Shown: piece after piece, positions 36,181-49,295 of the stretch
How the letters are laid out: each line of letters opens with the position of its first letter
Numbering within the stretch: position 1 is the stretch's first letter
Assembly: GCA_007844125.1 (NCBI GenBank)
Contig: CM017563.1
Span: 28,778,356-28,842,355 of the forward strand
Length of the DNA: 64,000 bases
Origin: Sinonovacula constricta
Taxonomy: Eukaryota; Mollusca; Bivalvia; Cardiida; Solecurtidae
Reading direction: 5' to 3'
Notes under the pieces: model-generated
What the model saw: only the letters and a program-made list of their open reading frames with translations
Told to the model about the DNA's origin: nothing
The model's database searches: none
Position numbers and translations under genes: made by a program

Positions 36181-39100
36181 ACATTATATTGTTTAAACAG
36201 TAATAGTAAATGTTTGAATATTCAAGTTTAATTGTAATGTTTATGATACGAATAAAATAATATTTATGATCCTTCAATTTTCAAATGTTCAGTTAACATT
36301 AAACCGTTCTCCAATTAAGTCGACGCATAACTAAGGATGCCTTTTAAAGATGCATGCTACGGTAAATTTGTAGCTAATGAATTTCGTCAAAATTTATTAG
36401 ACTTGATATTAAAAAAGGTGTATACACCATTTCGAAATTGTCAACTCCCGCGGACAAGGAGAGCGAGAATTGTAGGGTCGGGGAAATTGCGGGCATTCAG
36501 TTTCGATGCATTCATTTTAAAAATAGCGTTAATGGATCATAGAAATACACTCTTAAAGTAAAATAACAAAGGAAATGTTTGGTTATAGAAGCCCATTTAA
36601 AGCACTCATTAATAAATTTAATAGTTATATCTTAGTATACACAAGCAGTAAATTTATCTAGCCTAATTGATACAGATGTCTTGAATGATTATGTTTAATA
36701 ATAAATTATGATTTACTGTTTAGCTTTAATCAACTGTACACATGCACATACAAAAAGAATGATTATAGTATATATATCTGGCAATATACAATACAAATGA
36801 AACCTAGCTTACTACACTCGAATGTTATTTTTCCGTGCCACGGTAATGACCAGACAGAGAGTTAAACGTCTAGCTGCAGTAAGTGTGAAGTCTCAAAGTG
36901 ATTGTAGAGTGGTGTATAATGATAAGAAATCTCACTTTCTCGTAGAAAAAAAAGTCGTCTTACTTTCCCACCGGATGATTTGTCCTGAGCGTCTGGTTAT
37001 GAAAACACCTACTTGGGAGGTCTAGGATAATAAAAAGTGCCTTAATTGGTCCTAGGGATGTCAATGTACGCGACATTTAAGGCATTCACCCACACCATGA
37101 CCACAGTGTGAAAGCAGATATGGTCACATTCCAATTGTCAATAAATTTTAAGAACATCATATTCCAAAATATATGTATTGCTTTTACAAGAAATAAATAT
37201 TTAATTTAAATTACCTTTGTTTGGAACATGCATCAGATATGTCAGTAATAGGCCTGATTATAACATTATTAATGGTGTAATTATCCAATTAGAAGTTTTC
37301 CAATATTTTGTTTTTGTATTCTCTAACAAGTGGTAAACTTAATAAAATTATATTGCCAAAATATTGTTCATTATAATTCATGTACAGTGGCAATAATTTG
37401 GGGCCAATCGACCAATCCGTGTAAAGAGTTTACAGAATAATAACATTGTGCAATTCATTTATCAACCTTTGTAATAAAAATTGATCCAGATCTTATTGGC
37501 AAAAGAGTGCACTTAAATAATAACATGGACATAAATCCGTAGATGTCAGTGGAAGTCGAATGCAATAGGGCATTACAAAACCGTCTGACGAAAGCATTAC
37601 CTCTGGGTCACGTGAGTTAGTAATGAAATGGATGAGCTGTTGTAGGGATTTGAAGGGAAACTGACTAGAAAATATAGCTGATGTGAAGATTAAGGCGTGA
37701 ATCTATGTATAATATTAAAAGGACGTGGATACAATAACACAGAATAATTGTGTCAAAGGGAATAATGACACTGAGTTGTCCTAAGCTATCAGCAATGAGC
37801 GATGGATCATTATATAAACATTTAAATAATAATTTCAGACACGACTGTTGTTTATGGTTTATTGAAAGAATTACAAAAAGTTCATAAAGATAAAAACATA
37901 TAGTGGAAATAAAACTAAATGTTTTTTCTTGTGATAAAATGCATTCATCTTTTCAGAATGTTTTAAATGTCCCCTCTTGTTTATTCACGTGCTTGACATC
38001 ATTAATTGTGTCTATTGTCTTATGAAAACCCGGAACACAGAGTACCATGAGTATAAACCTGATTAAAGATCTTCGAATCGCTACTCTGTGTGGCATTGAT
38101 GCGACACATCGAGTTGGTGTGATGGTCACTCCTGCAAACAATCGCACCAAAAATGTTCAACAGAGTTCTAGGTCGGGTACAAAAATGGGACGGACAGACG
38201 GACGGAAGTACTGAAGTTGCTTCGACTTCGTGCCAATAGAATTTTTATCGAGAGCATATAAAGGTGGTCTTTTGAAAGTCTTCTTTCCTGTAAAAGAATC
38301 TTTTTATATAGTCACCAGCTCTTCGAGCATATGATAGCTACAGGTCTGTTAGAGGAAGCGATAAAAGTTTTGGCTTAGATCAGTCTTTCAACATTTCTAG
38401 AACTTTCTCATGCAACAAAGTAATTTGAACGCTTTTATAAATTATTAATAATATTACAAACACAGTTAAATTTATTTCTTTTTTTTAGACCACCCTTTCA
38501 TTTGGCAGTTGATTAATATAAATTGGAAGTATCAAGATTTAAAACATGCAAATATACCTTTATTCCATTCTTTTGTTGTGTTAAATATATAAATATATCT
38601 AAAAGCGATTAATTTGTAACGCTTTTATGAATGGGATAGTATTGCAGAGGAGATCAGTATTGTAGATTTACTTTATTGTAACTAAATGATACTAGGTTTT
38701 TGTGGTTTATGCTACATCTTTCGTCATTGTGTACCTTAAATAACTAACAATTGTTATTTGTGCAACAGTTTATTAAAACACCGACACAACCACACAGGGT
38801 AACAGTGGTAATAATCTCTTAACAAGTAGTGCTCATTTCCTTTTACAATCAAAAACTATAAAGGGGAAAAATACATTCAGCGTTTTTAATATGAAGCTAT
38901 ATCACCAGGGATTGTACACTGTACAATGTTCGTGTTTCCAGGTATTTATGAAATTAAAACAAACAAACAAACAAACAAAAAATGTTTCCATGTAAATGTG
39001 TCTGGATACAAGTTGCTACTAGGCAAACGCAGATACTGGCGTTCCCAGCGACGAACACGGATTTATAAATATTATATTTGTTTATCATGCAAATAATACT

Positions 39101-40671
39101 TTACCGTTTGAGTATTTATTGAACATTTATAGAACTGATATCAAGAAGGTTGACAATCAGATTTAGATATTTAATTTTAAGAAAATATTAAGTTTTAAAA
39201 CTGACTCTCATATGTTGTATAAGACTCTGATATTAAACAAAATTTACCAAGGTCTTTTTTTCTTATAAAGCCTACTGTAGGAAATAATACGTTATTTCTG
39301 TTTCTGAGACTAGACTCGTTAGAGTTTAATTAAATTTTGCCTTAGGTGGTTTACATTTTGACTTATAGAGACAAAATACCTATACCACACTATTTTTGTG
39401 TGATAAATTTCCTTATGCAATCGTATAAAATCAGATAATTGTCAGACTGGAAGCGATGATTATATCCTTACGGCTGTTTCTGTATGCATACTGTATGCAT
39501 TATATTTTCGCACATAGAACTTCGTGGTTCATGTCTTCTAAAGTATCCGTCAAACATGTAATATATGAGATAGCATATAGTCCTCAGGCATACATGATAT
39601 GATTCAAGATAAATGTTGTGCTATACTGAACCATATTTTACCCATTCAACAATACCATCAAATATTTCCAAAAATGATGCATCTGTCCTCTTTGCATTGA
39701 TAATAAGACCATTCGATTGTGCAAATAAACCATTCATTTAGGTTATAATTTATTTGTTATAGCGCCATACAGAAAAATATACAAGTTCTTAGCAGCATAC
39801 AGATTACAATAACATTACAAAACGACTTAGCTGTTAAAGACAAGCAAATACAAAATGCCTATAAGATTGTAAAATTTCTCAGTGTTTAATTATAAAAGAA
39901 TAATAATAACAGCGATTCTTTACTTTAAATGTACTAGAATAAATGATAACAATTCCCTTAAAATTTTATTTCACAGAAAAACCAACAACAACATACTTAT
40001 TATTCTAATTACAGAGATTATGGCATAATTATACAACAATTGTTGATACGTGTAGAAAACGTTTGTTTCTAGGTAAACAGAAATGCCTATGTATCTATGC
40101 TGAATCTAAGCTAGCTTCACATGTGTTGCCAAAGACGTCAGTTATCAGAGGTTCATTCTCATGAAAAGGGTGTTTTTTACAATAAGCATTCATTTTACAT
40201 ATGTAAATTCAAATAAAAAATAACTTTTACTTTTCTAGAACAATATATAGCTTGCTTGTATTAATATGTCACAATTTATTCACCTATGAAAATCCGAACT
40301 GTAACGTCGCACCGAGTGGGTTCGAATCCGAGATAGAGTATAAACGTTCACGTATGGTAGGTCTTACAACTGATCTGCGATGCGACTGTGAATCTACTAA
40401 GAAATATGTCTAGGTTCTCCCTCTACAAATAATAGGATTAAATTCGCCAATATGACCAAATTGTTTAGGTGCGATTTAAAAAAAAATATATGCAAAAAAG
40501 CATATAAATGTGGCGGTTAAGTCTTTATCCTTATCAGCTCTGAATGAATAGCCCGACTGGCTGTCAATTCTTTCTATAAATAAAGACATTATTTACCAAA
40601 GTGTGCAAAATTTAATTATAGTATGACACGAGTTTGTCGTATATGCTTTTAAATTTTATGATAGTAGCAAC
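36181..40671. other. Intergenic, no gene recognised
   Basis: About 4.5 kb of AT-rich sequence. A plus-strand frame at 36337-36561 (starting MPFKDACYGKF) has no recognisable domain. A short CAAA run lies at about 38960-38980. GGGTTCGAATCCGAG at 40318-40333 is a B-box-like motif without a tRNA body. Confidence 0.35.
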
Positions 40672-40905
40672 ATGCCAGGGGTCGGCCTTGACCGATTGGT
40701 AAATTCGCCGACTAGTTACTGCATTGATTGTTTCAGCAAGTGGATTCAAGCCTCGATCGAGGAGTAATTAATATGGAAATGTTTTCAAGGCTATCTGTGG
40801 TGCACCGGTGGTTTTACCCAGAAACTTATCTAGAACTCTACACAAATATTTTGGTGTTACCCCTTGGTGGATGACACTAAAATGACAAGACAGGAGGAAC
40901 ATTAA
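40672..40905 (+). repeat. tRNA-derived SINE-like element
   Basis: The head contains TTGACCGATTGGTAAATTCG (A-box-like) and, about 50 bp later, AGTGGATTCAAGCCTCGATC (degenerate B box), the spacing of a tRNA. A non-tRNA body follows, with CTATCTGTGGTGCACCGGTG and a downstream CCCCTTGGTGG block. The arrangement resembles bivalve tRNA-derived SINEs. It is degenerate, and target duplications were not identified. Confidence 0.55.
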
Positions 40906-42364
40906 ATACAATATAATTTTTTACTTTATCATTATTCTTTGTATCTGCATACATTATAAATATCAACATATAAATAGATTTAATTTTATAAAATTATCTA
41001 AGATATAAACTGATGCCTATACACTTGTATTTTATTATGTCTCATATTTGTCCAAGAATCGGAAGACAAGGCATATGTATTTTAACCACATTGAAAATAG
41101 CACATAGAAAAAGCCCCTTTTCTATGACTGAACGCGTATCAAATAATCACTGGCACCCGCTAGAGTTGAGCAGACCGAATGACTTATAATGCTAACATGT
41201 GAATCCGATCGTTAGATTGTTTTCCAAAATAAGTTTTATCTAAAATCTTTAAACAAAATATATCTGTATAAAAGAGAAACTACATCTAATTTTATTTACG
41301 TTGACTTACTTTAATGTTGAACGTACGATAAAATTTTACATTGTAACAAAACCAAATAATCTTGAAGAAAAAACCCAGGTGTCATCGTTAATAAATTAGC
41401 TTTTAAACACATGGCAATAAAACTTACGTATTGCTTGTACGCTGTTATTGTGTTATTCTAATTTGATTGATAATAACACAATAAACTACGCTACATTACA
41501 CTAACAGAAAAAGGAAATGTTAATTGTTTTGTTATTTAGTTCCTACTTTCAAATGACTGTTGTATCAATTATTCTTCCTCTCTTATGTCAAATCGTTTGT
41601 GGTGCTTTTATGAAATATTCAGTTTTCACGACATCATCTATAGAATTATTTATTGACGCGCAACCACATATCATAAACGCTAGATCAAAGGTATCAGTAT
41701 ACACACTTTTTGATTGGTAGCGTAAGATAATTATAACCATTCTGATTTATTTTTTATAGGTGAACATAGTCAAGAATAACGTTTTCTTTAAAAATATTTT
41801 TACGAATAACCGACAGACTGATCTGATGGATGGTGTAAACAAGACATACTCTAAAAAGTTACAAAGATTACAATGTGAATAAAACATTACTTGGAGGTAT
41901 ACATTAAAGCATTGTCAAGTTATCTATCTGCATTTATTGGTCTGGACGCTGAAAGATTCAATCAGTCTTTGATTATTGAAACAAAAATCTATGCTTTGTA
42001 TTAGTATCAATAATACCATTCCATGAACAAGGCTGAAAGACACTCCTACTTTTCTGAAATACAAAAGACGAAACATGTTCAGTTACATTGACTGTTTTAG
42101 TCTAGTAAGGTTATGAACCTGACATACAAATTAATAACATTGCAAAGCCATTTATACAAAACGTGTTTGTTGACAATTTGGAACAAAAACATAAAACAAA
42201 TAGTACAAAATAAAAAGGTATACTCCGAAAGCCAAAGTCAATCACTACTTCTCGTATTTACGTCATGTGGGAGGTCGTAATGAAATCGCGTGGATGCATT
42301 AAATGAAATTTAATTCATATTTAAAACATTCAACAATTATGATACGGCCTAATCATGGACAAGT
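40906..42364. other. Intergenic, no gene recognised
   Basis: AT-rich. One 67-codon plus-strand frame at 41517-41720 is hydrophobic and Cys-containing, but it lacks splice context and family resemblance. Confidence 0.35.
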
Positions 42365-42416
42365 GGGGAAAGTGTTTATTTGTATATATCAATATACAAA
42401 TAAACACTTTTGCCCC
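42365..42416. repeat. Near-perfect inverted repeat (hairpin)
   Basis: Arms at 42369-42387 and 42392-42410 are 19-bp perfect complements (AAAGTGTTTATTTGTATAT) around a 4-base loop. A GGGG/CCCC clamp follows outside, offset by two bases on the right. It could be a cruciform, a precursor-like RNA hairpin or a tiny palindromic element. Confidence 0.85.
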
Positions 42417-42884
42417 TATTTCATGATGAACAAATTTAACTGATTGTTTAAATCTATCTTATCTACAACAGGAGAGGTTCTATCTGTTCTTAGCAAAAGG
42501 AAACTATTGTCAGTAAACCTCACCTTAACAGGTTATTTTGGAATTTTGCAAAATAAAATACCACGGTTGGCTGTAATTTGTTTAATCAAGCCCAAATCGT
42601 ACTAAGGCTTTGAGGTCTTTACCTAGCTTACACATGCAATTTCATTACCTTGAGTAAAAGCCGAATTGTGGTTGTGAACTCAATTCCCGACATTTAATGG
42701 CTTGCTCGTGACAGAGGGGAAAGGCAAGATTTCGATTTTGTAATTAATATCTTTTAGAATTAATTGGTCAGTACGAAGCAAGGTCAAGATCTTACACGTT
42801 TGCAGCACATATCAAATATTGAAAACAACACACCAAGTCTGAAGTCTTCACATTCCAGGTAAGAAACACAACAAAAAAGCAAAG

Positions 42885-43022
42885 CAATCTGAAATAAGAC
42901 AAAATTCTGTAAAAAAGGGAAACAAATCAATCTGAAATAAAACAAAACTCAGTTAAACAGAAAACAAATTTGAAATAAGACAAAACACAGTAAAAAAGGG
43001 AAAGAAATCAATTTAAAATTAG
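42885..43022. repeat. Degenerate minisatellite, about 41-43-bp unit
   Basis: Three and a half copies of a purine-rich unit of the form CAATCTGAAATAAGACAAAA, starting at about 42885, 42928, 42969 and 43009. It abuts the end of R1 copy 3. Confidence 0.7.
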
Positions 43023-43640
43023 ACAGCCGAGTAAATGAAGTATACTTTGTCTTATGTTCTTTTATCATTTTGTTCAAGTTTTATCCATAATAAGAACAAA
43101 TTCCTATGAGCATTGCATCATATACCAGCATACACCAAAAATTGAAAAGACACAGGACAAAGGTATTCACACACAAGCCAAATGTAAAACAACAAATCAG
43201 TGATAACTGAGTAAAGCCGACAGTAACCGACTTGGAACGGTCAGTCGGCAATATAGACCGACTACCAGTTTTACAGAGCTCTAACCGTGCACTTTCTGAT
43301 GGGTTTCTCAAATGCAAGCAATGAAAAGAAACCCGATATTTGAATAAAAAAATGTCCAAGCGCTGACTTTTTTTTTTTTGGATAAGGTATAACGAAAGTT
43401 GTGACGTCATTGAAAAAAGTGTCCACATCATGTTTAGAAGAGAGAGAGAGGTATTATTTAGAATAGAAGAACTACATAACAATTGTTGATTGTAGATGAA
43501 ATTAACTTTTTGAATCAAGATGAAAATGACCCGAGAAGAGTAAATGGTTGTAGCATCATGTTCATGTAAAGATTGAATTGAGGAACCATAGTCCAATGTC
43601 CATCAAAAGAAGTACACGTAACAATCCTTATGAATCAAAT
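43020..43640 (-). repeat. Interspersed repeat R1, copy 3 (inverted)
   Basis: Minus-strand partner of 2590-3190, similar over the full length by eye. Read on the minus strand it has ACATTGGAC, GGTTCCTCAATT, GCTTGGACATTTTTTTA, CATTTGAGAAACCC, the CTGACCGTTCC core and ACATTTGGCTTG. It carries a 171-codon open frame (43596-43081) that is interrupted in copy 1, so I do not treat the frame as a gene. Confidence 0.75.
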
Positions 43641-44699
43641 TACAACATAGATTACATTTACGGGGACATTTTTACGACCATTTTATAAATGTCTCTTTGG
43701 TCTTCACAAAAACAAAATATTTTCTTAAAACACACTCTTAGTTCATTTACTTATATTCTCTTTTTTAATATAAAACTACACTGGCACCTTTCAGTTATAT
43801 ATTTCTTAGCCTTATAATTTACACAATATTAGTTATGGTAAATTAAACATAGTTCAAATGAATTATGTACAAAATAACAATGCATTGTACTGATATTTCT
43901 AAGGGTTCAGTCATATATAATTATAGAATTTATTATAGTGATAAATATCAACATAGATCGTAACATGTTCTATTATATCAATGTTACAATGCCACCGCGA
44001 ATAGCGTCATAATTTTGGCTGTTTATTCACTGACATTCACTGAAATGTGCATTACGATGATATGCGCAAATGACATATTCGACAGGATGGCGAGTCCATG
44101 TATGTGATATTAATACATATATATGCAACATAAATGTAACTTCTCCTATTTGTTGTGGATACCCTATTGAAATGATGATATTTTTATTGTTAAATCATTT
44201 ATATTCTTTTGTTGTATCATACATAAAATGCATCTCTCACATAATTAACAATGCGTCCCATTTAATTAATGTATAATCCATAACCTATATTACGTTAAGG
44301 CTCGTTTGCTGTATTCATGTAGCGTATTTATTAATAATTCGAATTAATATGCTTATCCTCAATTTATACGTTCCAATTAACTATCGAGCAAAAGAACTAC
44401 TCTGCTACATGGTATATTCGACCTCTCAAATAACTACGTTTACATTTATCAGAATCTGAAGAGAGTTTTCAGAGAAATACATTAAATAGATAGCGAGCTT
44501 TATTAAAAGGTATTGAGCATCCTGAAGTTATAAAATAGCATATAATAATAGCATCAATGAAATTAAACTGACTTTACCCCCCTTGTTTTTCACCGCCCAC
44601 TCCTTAAAAACGCGCCCTGTCCGGAAATATTTATTCCTGAAATTGAAAGGATATAGCTTCTTTGATAAAAGAACAAGATCCTAACGAATTGTGTACCAC
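43641..44699. other. Intergenic, no gene recognised
   Basis: AT-rich; nothing recognised. Confidence 0.4.
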
Positions 44700-44975
44700 T
44701 CTTTGTTTTGAAACAGTTGTTTTAATCTTGTTGACATAATTGGTGATTATAGATGAAGGACATGGTTCTTTCAAGATTTCCTACAAGAATTAGGGAAGAA
44801 AAACAATCGTCTTTTTGATCCAGAAACACAGAACCAATGTTAATCAACGCTAAACCTTTATGTGTGTGCATTCTATGAATAAGAAGGAATATGTATGACA
44901 AACCAGCATCAATCGGAAAACCTAATTCCAAGACAAACGTGAGCACGACGGGAAAAGAGGCGTGCAATAATATCT
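44700..44975 (-). repeat. Interspersed repeat R3, copy 2 (inverted)
   Basis: Minus-strand partner of 14885-15130. It shares AAAGACGATTGTTTTTC, TAATTCTTGTAG-AAATCTTGAAAG and AAAACAACTGT. The minus-strand frame is open over 81 codons and includes KDDCFSSLILVGNLER. Confidence 0.65.
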
Positions 44976-46689
44976 CGTTTCGTATACAAATAAACGCAAG
45001 CAGTGAAAAATGTTTGGTGCATTAAATACAACGAAACAGCTATAAAGCCAGAACCACCATTTGTTTTGTGTTATTTTTTCAGTTTAAGTCTAGAAAAAAC
45101 GTTTCTTTCCAAACATCGTGAATACAAAACAGAATGAAATAGTCCGAGAGAATTTAAATCCAAGTCACTTCAACCATCAACACATGGTTTCATAATCTAC
45201 GACTAGAAAGCAATAACTATACATAGGGAAAACATTGTCCATCAACAGTACGACAAAAAGTTACAGATGGAAAAGCAAATTTATGGAAAAAAATATCTAT
45301 CATGTACGAGTTAAAATGTAATCATTGACAGTCCAGCTATATGAAAAAGTAGGATATACAAATCATGGAATATGTAACCGGTACTGTTTGGTTCTACGTC
45401 CGAAACTACTGTGTTATACACGTTATTAGTTAATTAGTACAAAAGGAAAACAGTTCATTTTTGTAGCTGACTCTTTCTTCCGCAAATTATGCTTGTCAAT
45501 GGAGCTAAGACAGAACGGCAGATTAAAACACACAGAAAGCGAAAGTTAATTATGCTATGGTGGAGTTATACGAACTTAAAGAAATGCTCAAAAATATAAT
45601 ACATGTATATGGTTTCATTATTTCACCACATTACAAATTTTCATTTATGAATGTTTCTATTTCTCGCTTTGATTCGTGAGTCAACATTATTGCGTAGATG
45701 CCTTATTGTGGTATTATAGTCGTACGATGTTAATAAATAGCGCGTAAACATCAGTATGAGATATAATGGAGAATATGATAACAATCCCTGCGCGATATAA
45801 CTGACAACTACATGATAGTTATCTATCATTATTTATGGTTTGGCACGTCACTTAGGGTAACATGACACATTCGTTTCGTTTATCATACCAAATCGTTTGA
45901 TCTGTTAAATGCTTTCCATATATTAGTGGCACTAAGATTGATTTTACCGATGGCTTCGGAAACTAAAAGCCATGTTTTTTTTGCTTGTGATGACGTAACT
46001 TGCTATCGACTGATCAAAGTAAACCACTTATCATGTTGAATGATGCAACTGTGAGTAAATGTAGTTGTCACTCTTTATTGACTCTGCGATCAGTAGTAGC
46101 TTGACATAAGGCTGAGCATACTCTGTCACGTGACCAAAGACCTCCCTAACTTCCAATGTAGAACGTAAACAAAGATTTATATTTTCAATTTTTTAAAATT
46201 TGTCGAGATATAGCACTATCAAAAATTAACTAATAATTACATAGTAACAAAACTGTGCAAAATATTACAGGCAGAAACATGAAACTAAAACATTCAAAAG
46301 CCAGAACTGTCCAGTTCAGGACGTATATTGTACCAGCTATTGGCAAAATGAAAGCAGATTAAGCAAAATAATTTAATAAGCAAAAACAAAAATCAAAACA
46401 AAAAAATCAATGTTAAGAACTTAAAAAAGTGTAGTGCGTGTTGTAGGACGTAGCTCCTTTTGCAAAAAATCAAAACAAAACTGCGCTACTTTAATATAGT
46501 GATGAAAACGGTCTTTACTTACAAGTTGAGGTCTGTATAAAAGAATTGCAAAGTCGTAAACAAAATACTTAAGAGATTACAGATTTTACTTAGATCAAGA
46601 CCAAATGTTATGTTGGTGTTATCGGTAAAATGGGTAGATTATATGTTATTCTGTGTTATAGTGTCATTAATTAAACTAATTACTGGTCT
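44976..46689. other. Intergenic, no gene recognised
   Basis: AT-rich; no exon, RNA gene or repeat recognised. Confidence 0.4.
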
Positions 46690-46716
46690 CCAATATTTAT
46701 CCTTTTTTTCTGGTTC

Positions 46717-47043
46717 CTATTTTATATAAGCAATGTATTGATTAGCTTTGTATTGATTTATTATATGTCCTTTAAATGAACAAACGTTGGGATGTTGGCT
46801 TTTTTTAGTCTTAATTATATAATATTTAGCTAGTGAGAATATCAAGTTGATAACATTGTGGAAATATCTGTTTCCAAAAATAAAGTTTGTCTTTGACATT
46901 TGAATATTTAAGACAGGACAATAAGTATTGATAAGTGTAATTAGTTCATGCCAAAAGTTCTTCACAACATTACATTTATAGAAGAGGTGAAAGATTGTTT
47001 CTTCGTCTTGATGGCACAGAGAGCATAAATTGTTATTATTCAT
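46717..47043 (-). pseudogene. LINE ORF2 C-terminal piece with Cys/His motif
   Basis: The 108-codon open part of the L1/Tx1-like element. CSLCHQDEETIFHLFYKC and then VKNFWHELI correspond to the C-terminal Cys/His motif and following tryptophan helix of L1/Tx1 ORF2 proteins. It ends at the element's 3' side. Confidence 0.75.
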
Positions 47044-48406
47044 ATTCGACTTTCTTAGAACAGTGTTAATACCTAAAATGCTGTCATTATTCTACTTTGG
47101 AACCACTGTAACAATGTACTTGGATGGCACTTAAAGGGTAACTTAAATAATTTTACCATTTCGTTACAGATCTTGGCTGTAAACTATTTTTCACCATATT
47201 AGCATGCATAACCTACAGCCTGTTTTTGTTTTAAGTAATAATGAAACTAAAAAGGGTAGTAATGGTTTCTCTAATTTATCCGCAAAATTATGAATTTTAA
47301 CCTTGTTCAAATAAGCTTTTATAGATGAGAATATGCCTGCATAATCTAGGAAAGTTTGTACCATTGTCATATGTTTTAAAAAAGTCTCTGAAGTTAAAAA
47401 ATGTGCCATTTTCCTTTAAAAGATCATTGATAGTATATACACCCTTCTCTATATATTTCTGTCCATGTATAGATTTTCCACCGACCGGAATATTATTATT
47501 ATAAAACAAATGCTCGCATTTTACATCGTTAACATTTCATAAAATCATAATATGAAATATATACATCATTCCAAAAAGGATTGCTCATTAAATGTAACTT
47601 GGTACTTATATATATGCACCAAGTAAATGGATGCTTTTCAAGCCTTTGTTTTAACAACCTGCTAATTGTAAACATTTCATATCACTTGATATCATTTTTC
47701 TAATCCAGGATGTTTTAAGAGCATTTATGAATATTTTAACATTGATCATTCTTAACCCTCCCTCAGAATAGTCTTTGTATGTTATTTCTCTCTCTTTCTT
47801 ATGTCTGGTTTTCTATCCCATAAGAAATCAAATAATACTTTGTATTAATTGTATTAATACTAATGTATTTGATTGTTTTCATTTGGAGGTTTTAACAAGG
47901 AAAAAATAGGGTTCGATAGGGCTAAGGTTTTGAGTACTGTTATTTTTCCTAAAGGTGTATTTTTTTTTGACCATTTAGATAGCTGTTTAATTTCTTTTAT
48001 TTTATTTTCATAGTTCAAACGTGTTATTTTACTAAAATCTGTTGAAAGAGTAATGCCTAGTAATGTAAATTCTTTATCCCAGCATATATTAAAATTTCAA
48101 TTATTCCTTCTTGTTCATCAACTACTTGACCATTATTCGTAACTAATTTAGACATGGACTGTGAAATGAAGTTATTATTTTCTGAACTATTTTTTTAAAC
48201 ATCGTCAATCCATTTTGCATAGGATGTAATTTTTACTCCTTCCATTTTCATTTCTCTTTTTTTTCCAATTCACTGCGTCTTTTTTCTTAAAAAAGTGTAT
48301 TATTAGTAATCATTTGCTTTCCAAAAATATCTTTAATAATAAGTTTCTCTTTTTTACTTGTACATTCTTTTAATCTCGAGCTGTAGGATATTCTTGCACC
48401 CTTATC

Positions 48407-48691
48407 TCAAATAACAAAGTTATAAAACAACTGGTCCTTTATAGCAAATTTTATATCATTAATTTGGATTTCACTAATATTTCTATCATTAAGTAGGCTT
48501 TTATGACAGTATTGTTGCTTAATATCTAGTACTATTTGTTTTACCTTTTTGACATAATTCAAATCTTTTAATAGAGAGTTATTCATTTTCCAATAGGATT
48601 TTCTTTTTTTAAATTTTCCAAACTCTAACCTAATCAATGAATGGTCAGTCCTATAGAACGGTAATATGTGACACCTTTTAACCTCTACCAT
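48407..48691 (-). pseudogene. LINE endonuclease C-terminal piece
   Basis: A 94-codon open stretch with YRTDHSLIRLEF, which carries the AP-endonuclease histidine, and KSYWKMNNSLLKD, which leads toward the reverse transcriptase. Stops follow downstream. Confidence 0.75.
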
Positions 48692-48889
48692 AAGTGGGTT
48701 GAATATTAAGAATTAATATAGTATAACTTATTTATTAGTATTTCTTTTGAAGTAAATTCCTGTTTTCCTACATAAATGTACCTCCAGTAATCTACTAAAT
48801 CTAATTCAAAAATAGTTCATATCAGTGATTCCCTTGCTTTTGGGTTATTCATGTGTAGGTAGTCAAAATAATCTTTTTTTATTAAGGAC

Positions 48890-49081
48890 TTAATCAAAAT
48901 CCCCTGCAATGATACAAGGATCATCTAATGATTTAACATTTTTTAATATTTCATAGAATTCATGATTATCTTGATTAGGACCATAAATATTTACAGGTGA
49001 TAGCTTTTTATGTACCAGACAGTAAAGTATTAACATATTGCTATCATTGTCACTAAATTGTGATTTAAACTTAAAATCCAA
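48890..49081 (-). pseudogene. LINE endonuclease middle piece
   Basis: A 63-codon open stretch containing LSPVNIYGPNQDNHEFYE and IIAGDFD, typical of the APE-type endonuclease of L1/Tx1 elements. The frame breaks on both sides. Confidence 0.75.
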
Positions 49082-49295
49082 ATTTTTGTTAATGAAAATT
49101 ACAAATCCTCTTCAGCAGCTATTGCCATTATTTAAAAATACATCAAAACCGAAATATATATAGATCTGCCTCATATCTTCATCAGTAAAATGAGTGTCCT
49201 GTAAAAATAGAATAATCAAATACATCTGTTCTTTTATTTCTGTTTCTAAGGCCCTGGGCATTCATAGAGCAAATAATCAACTTATCTGACATTTG

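Larger units (their letters stand above)
46690..49295 (-). mobile_element. Decayed L1/Tx1-like LINE, internally deleted
   Basis: On the minus strand the ORF2 order is visible but broken. It opens with an endonuclease start (KLIICSMNAQGLRN, about 49290), then NIYGPNQDN with IIAGDFD (49080-48890) and the endonuclease RTDHS motif with a KSYWKMNNSLLKD linker (48690-48590). After VVDEQEGIIE near 48100 the sequence jumps to WDKEFTLLGITLSTDFS, so the fingers and palm of the reverse transcriptase, including the catalytic aspartates, are missing. FLWDRKPDIRK and a C-terminal CSLCHQDEETIFHLFYKC motif (47020-46960) follow. The element spans 2.6 kb, against roughly 4 kb expected for such an ORF2. Stops and frameshifts are many; it is dead. 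Confidence 0.8.

Noticed and set aside
36337..36561. 74-codon plus-strand frame beginning MPFKDACYGKF
   Set aside because: No domain, no splice sites and no repeat partner found; likely chance.
40300..40345. tRNA gene suggested by GGGTTCGAATCCGAG
   Set aside because: Only the B-box-like arm is present. No acceptor stem, A box or anticodon arm could be found at the right distance.
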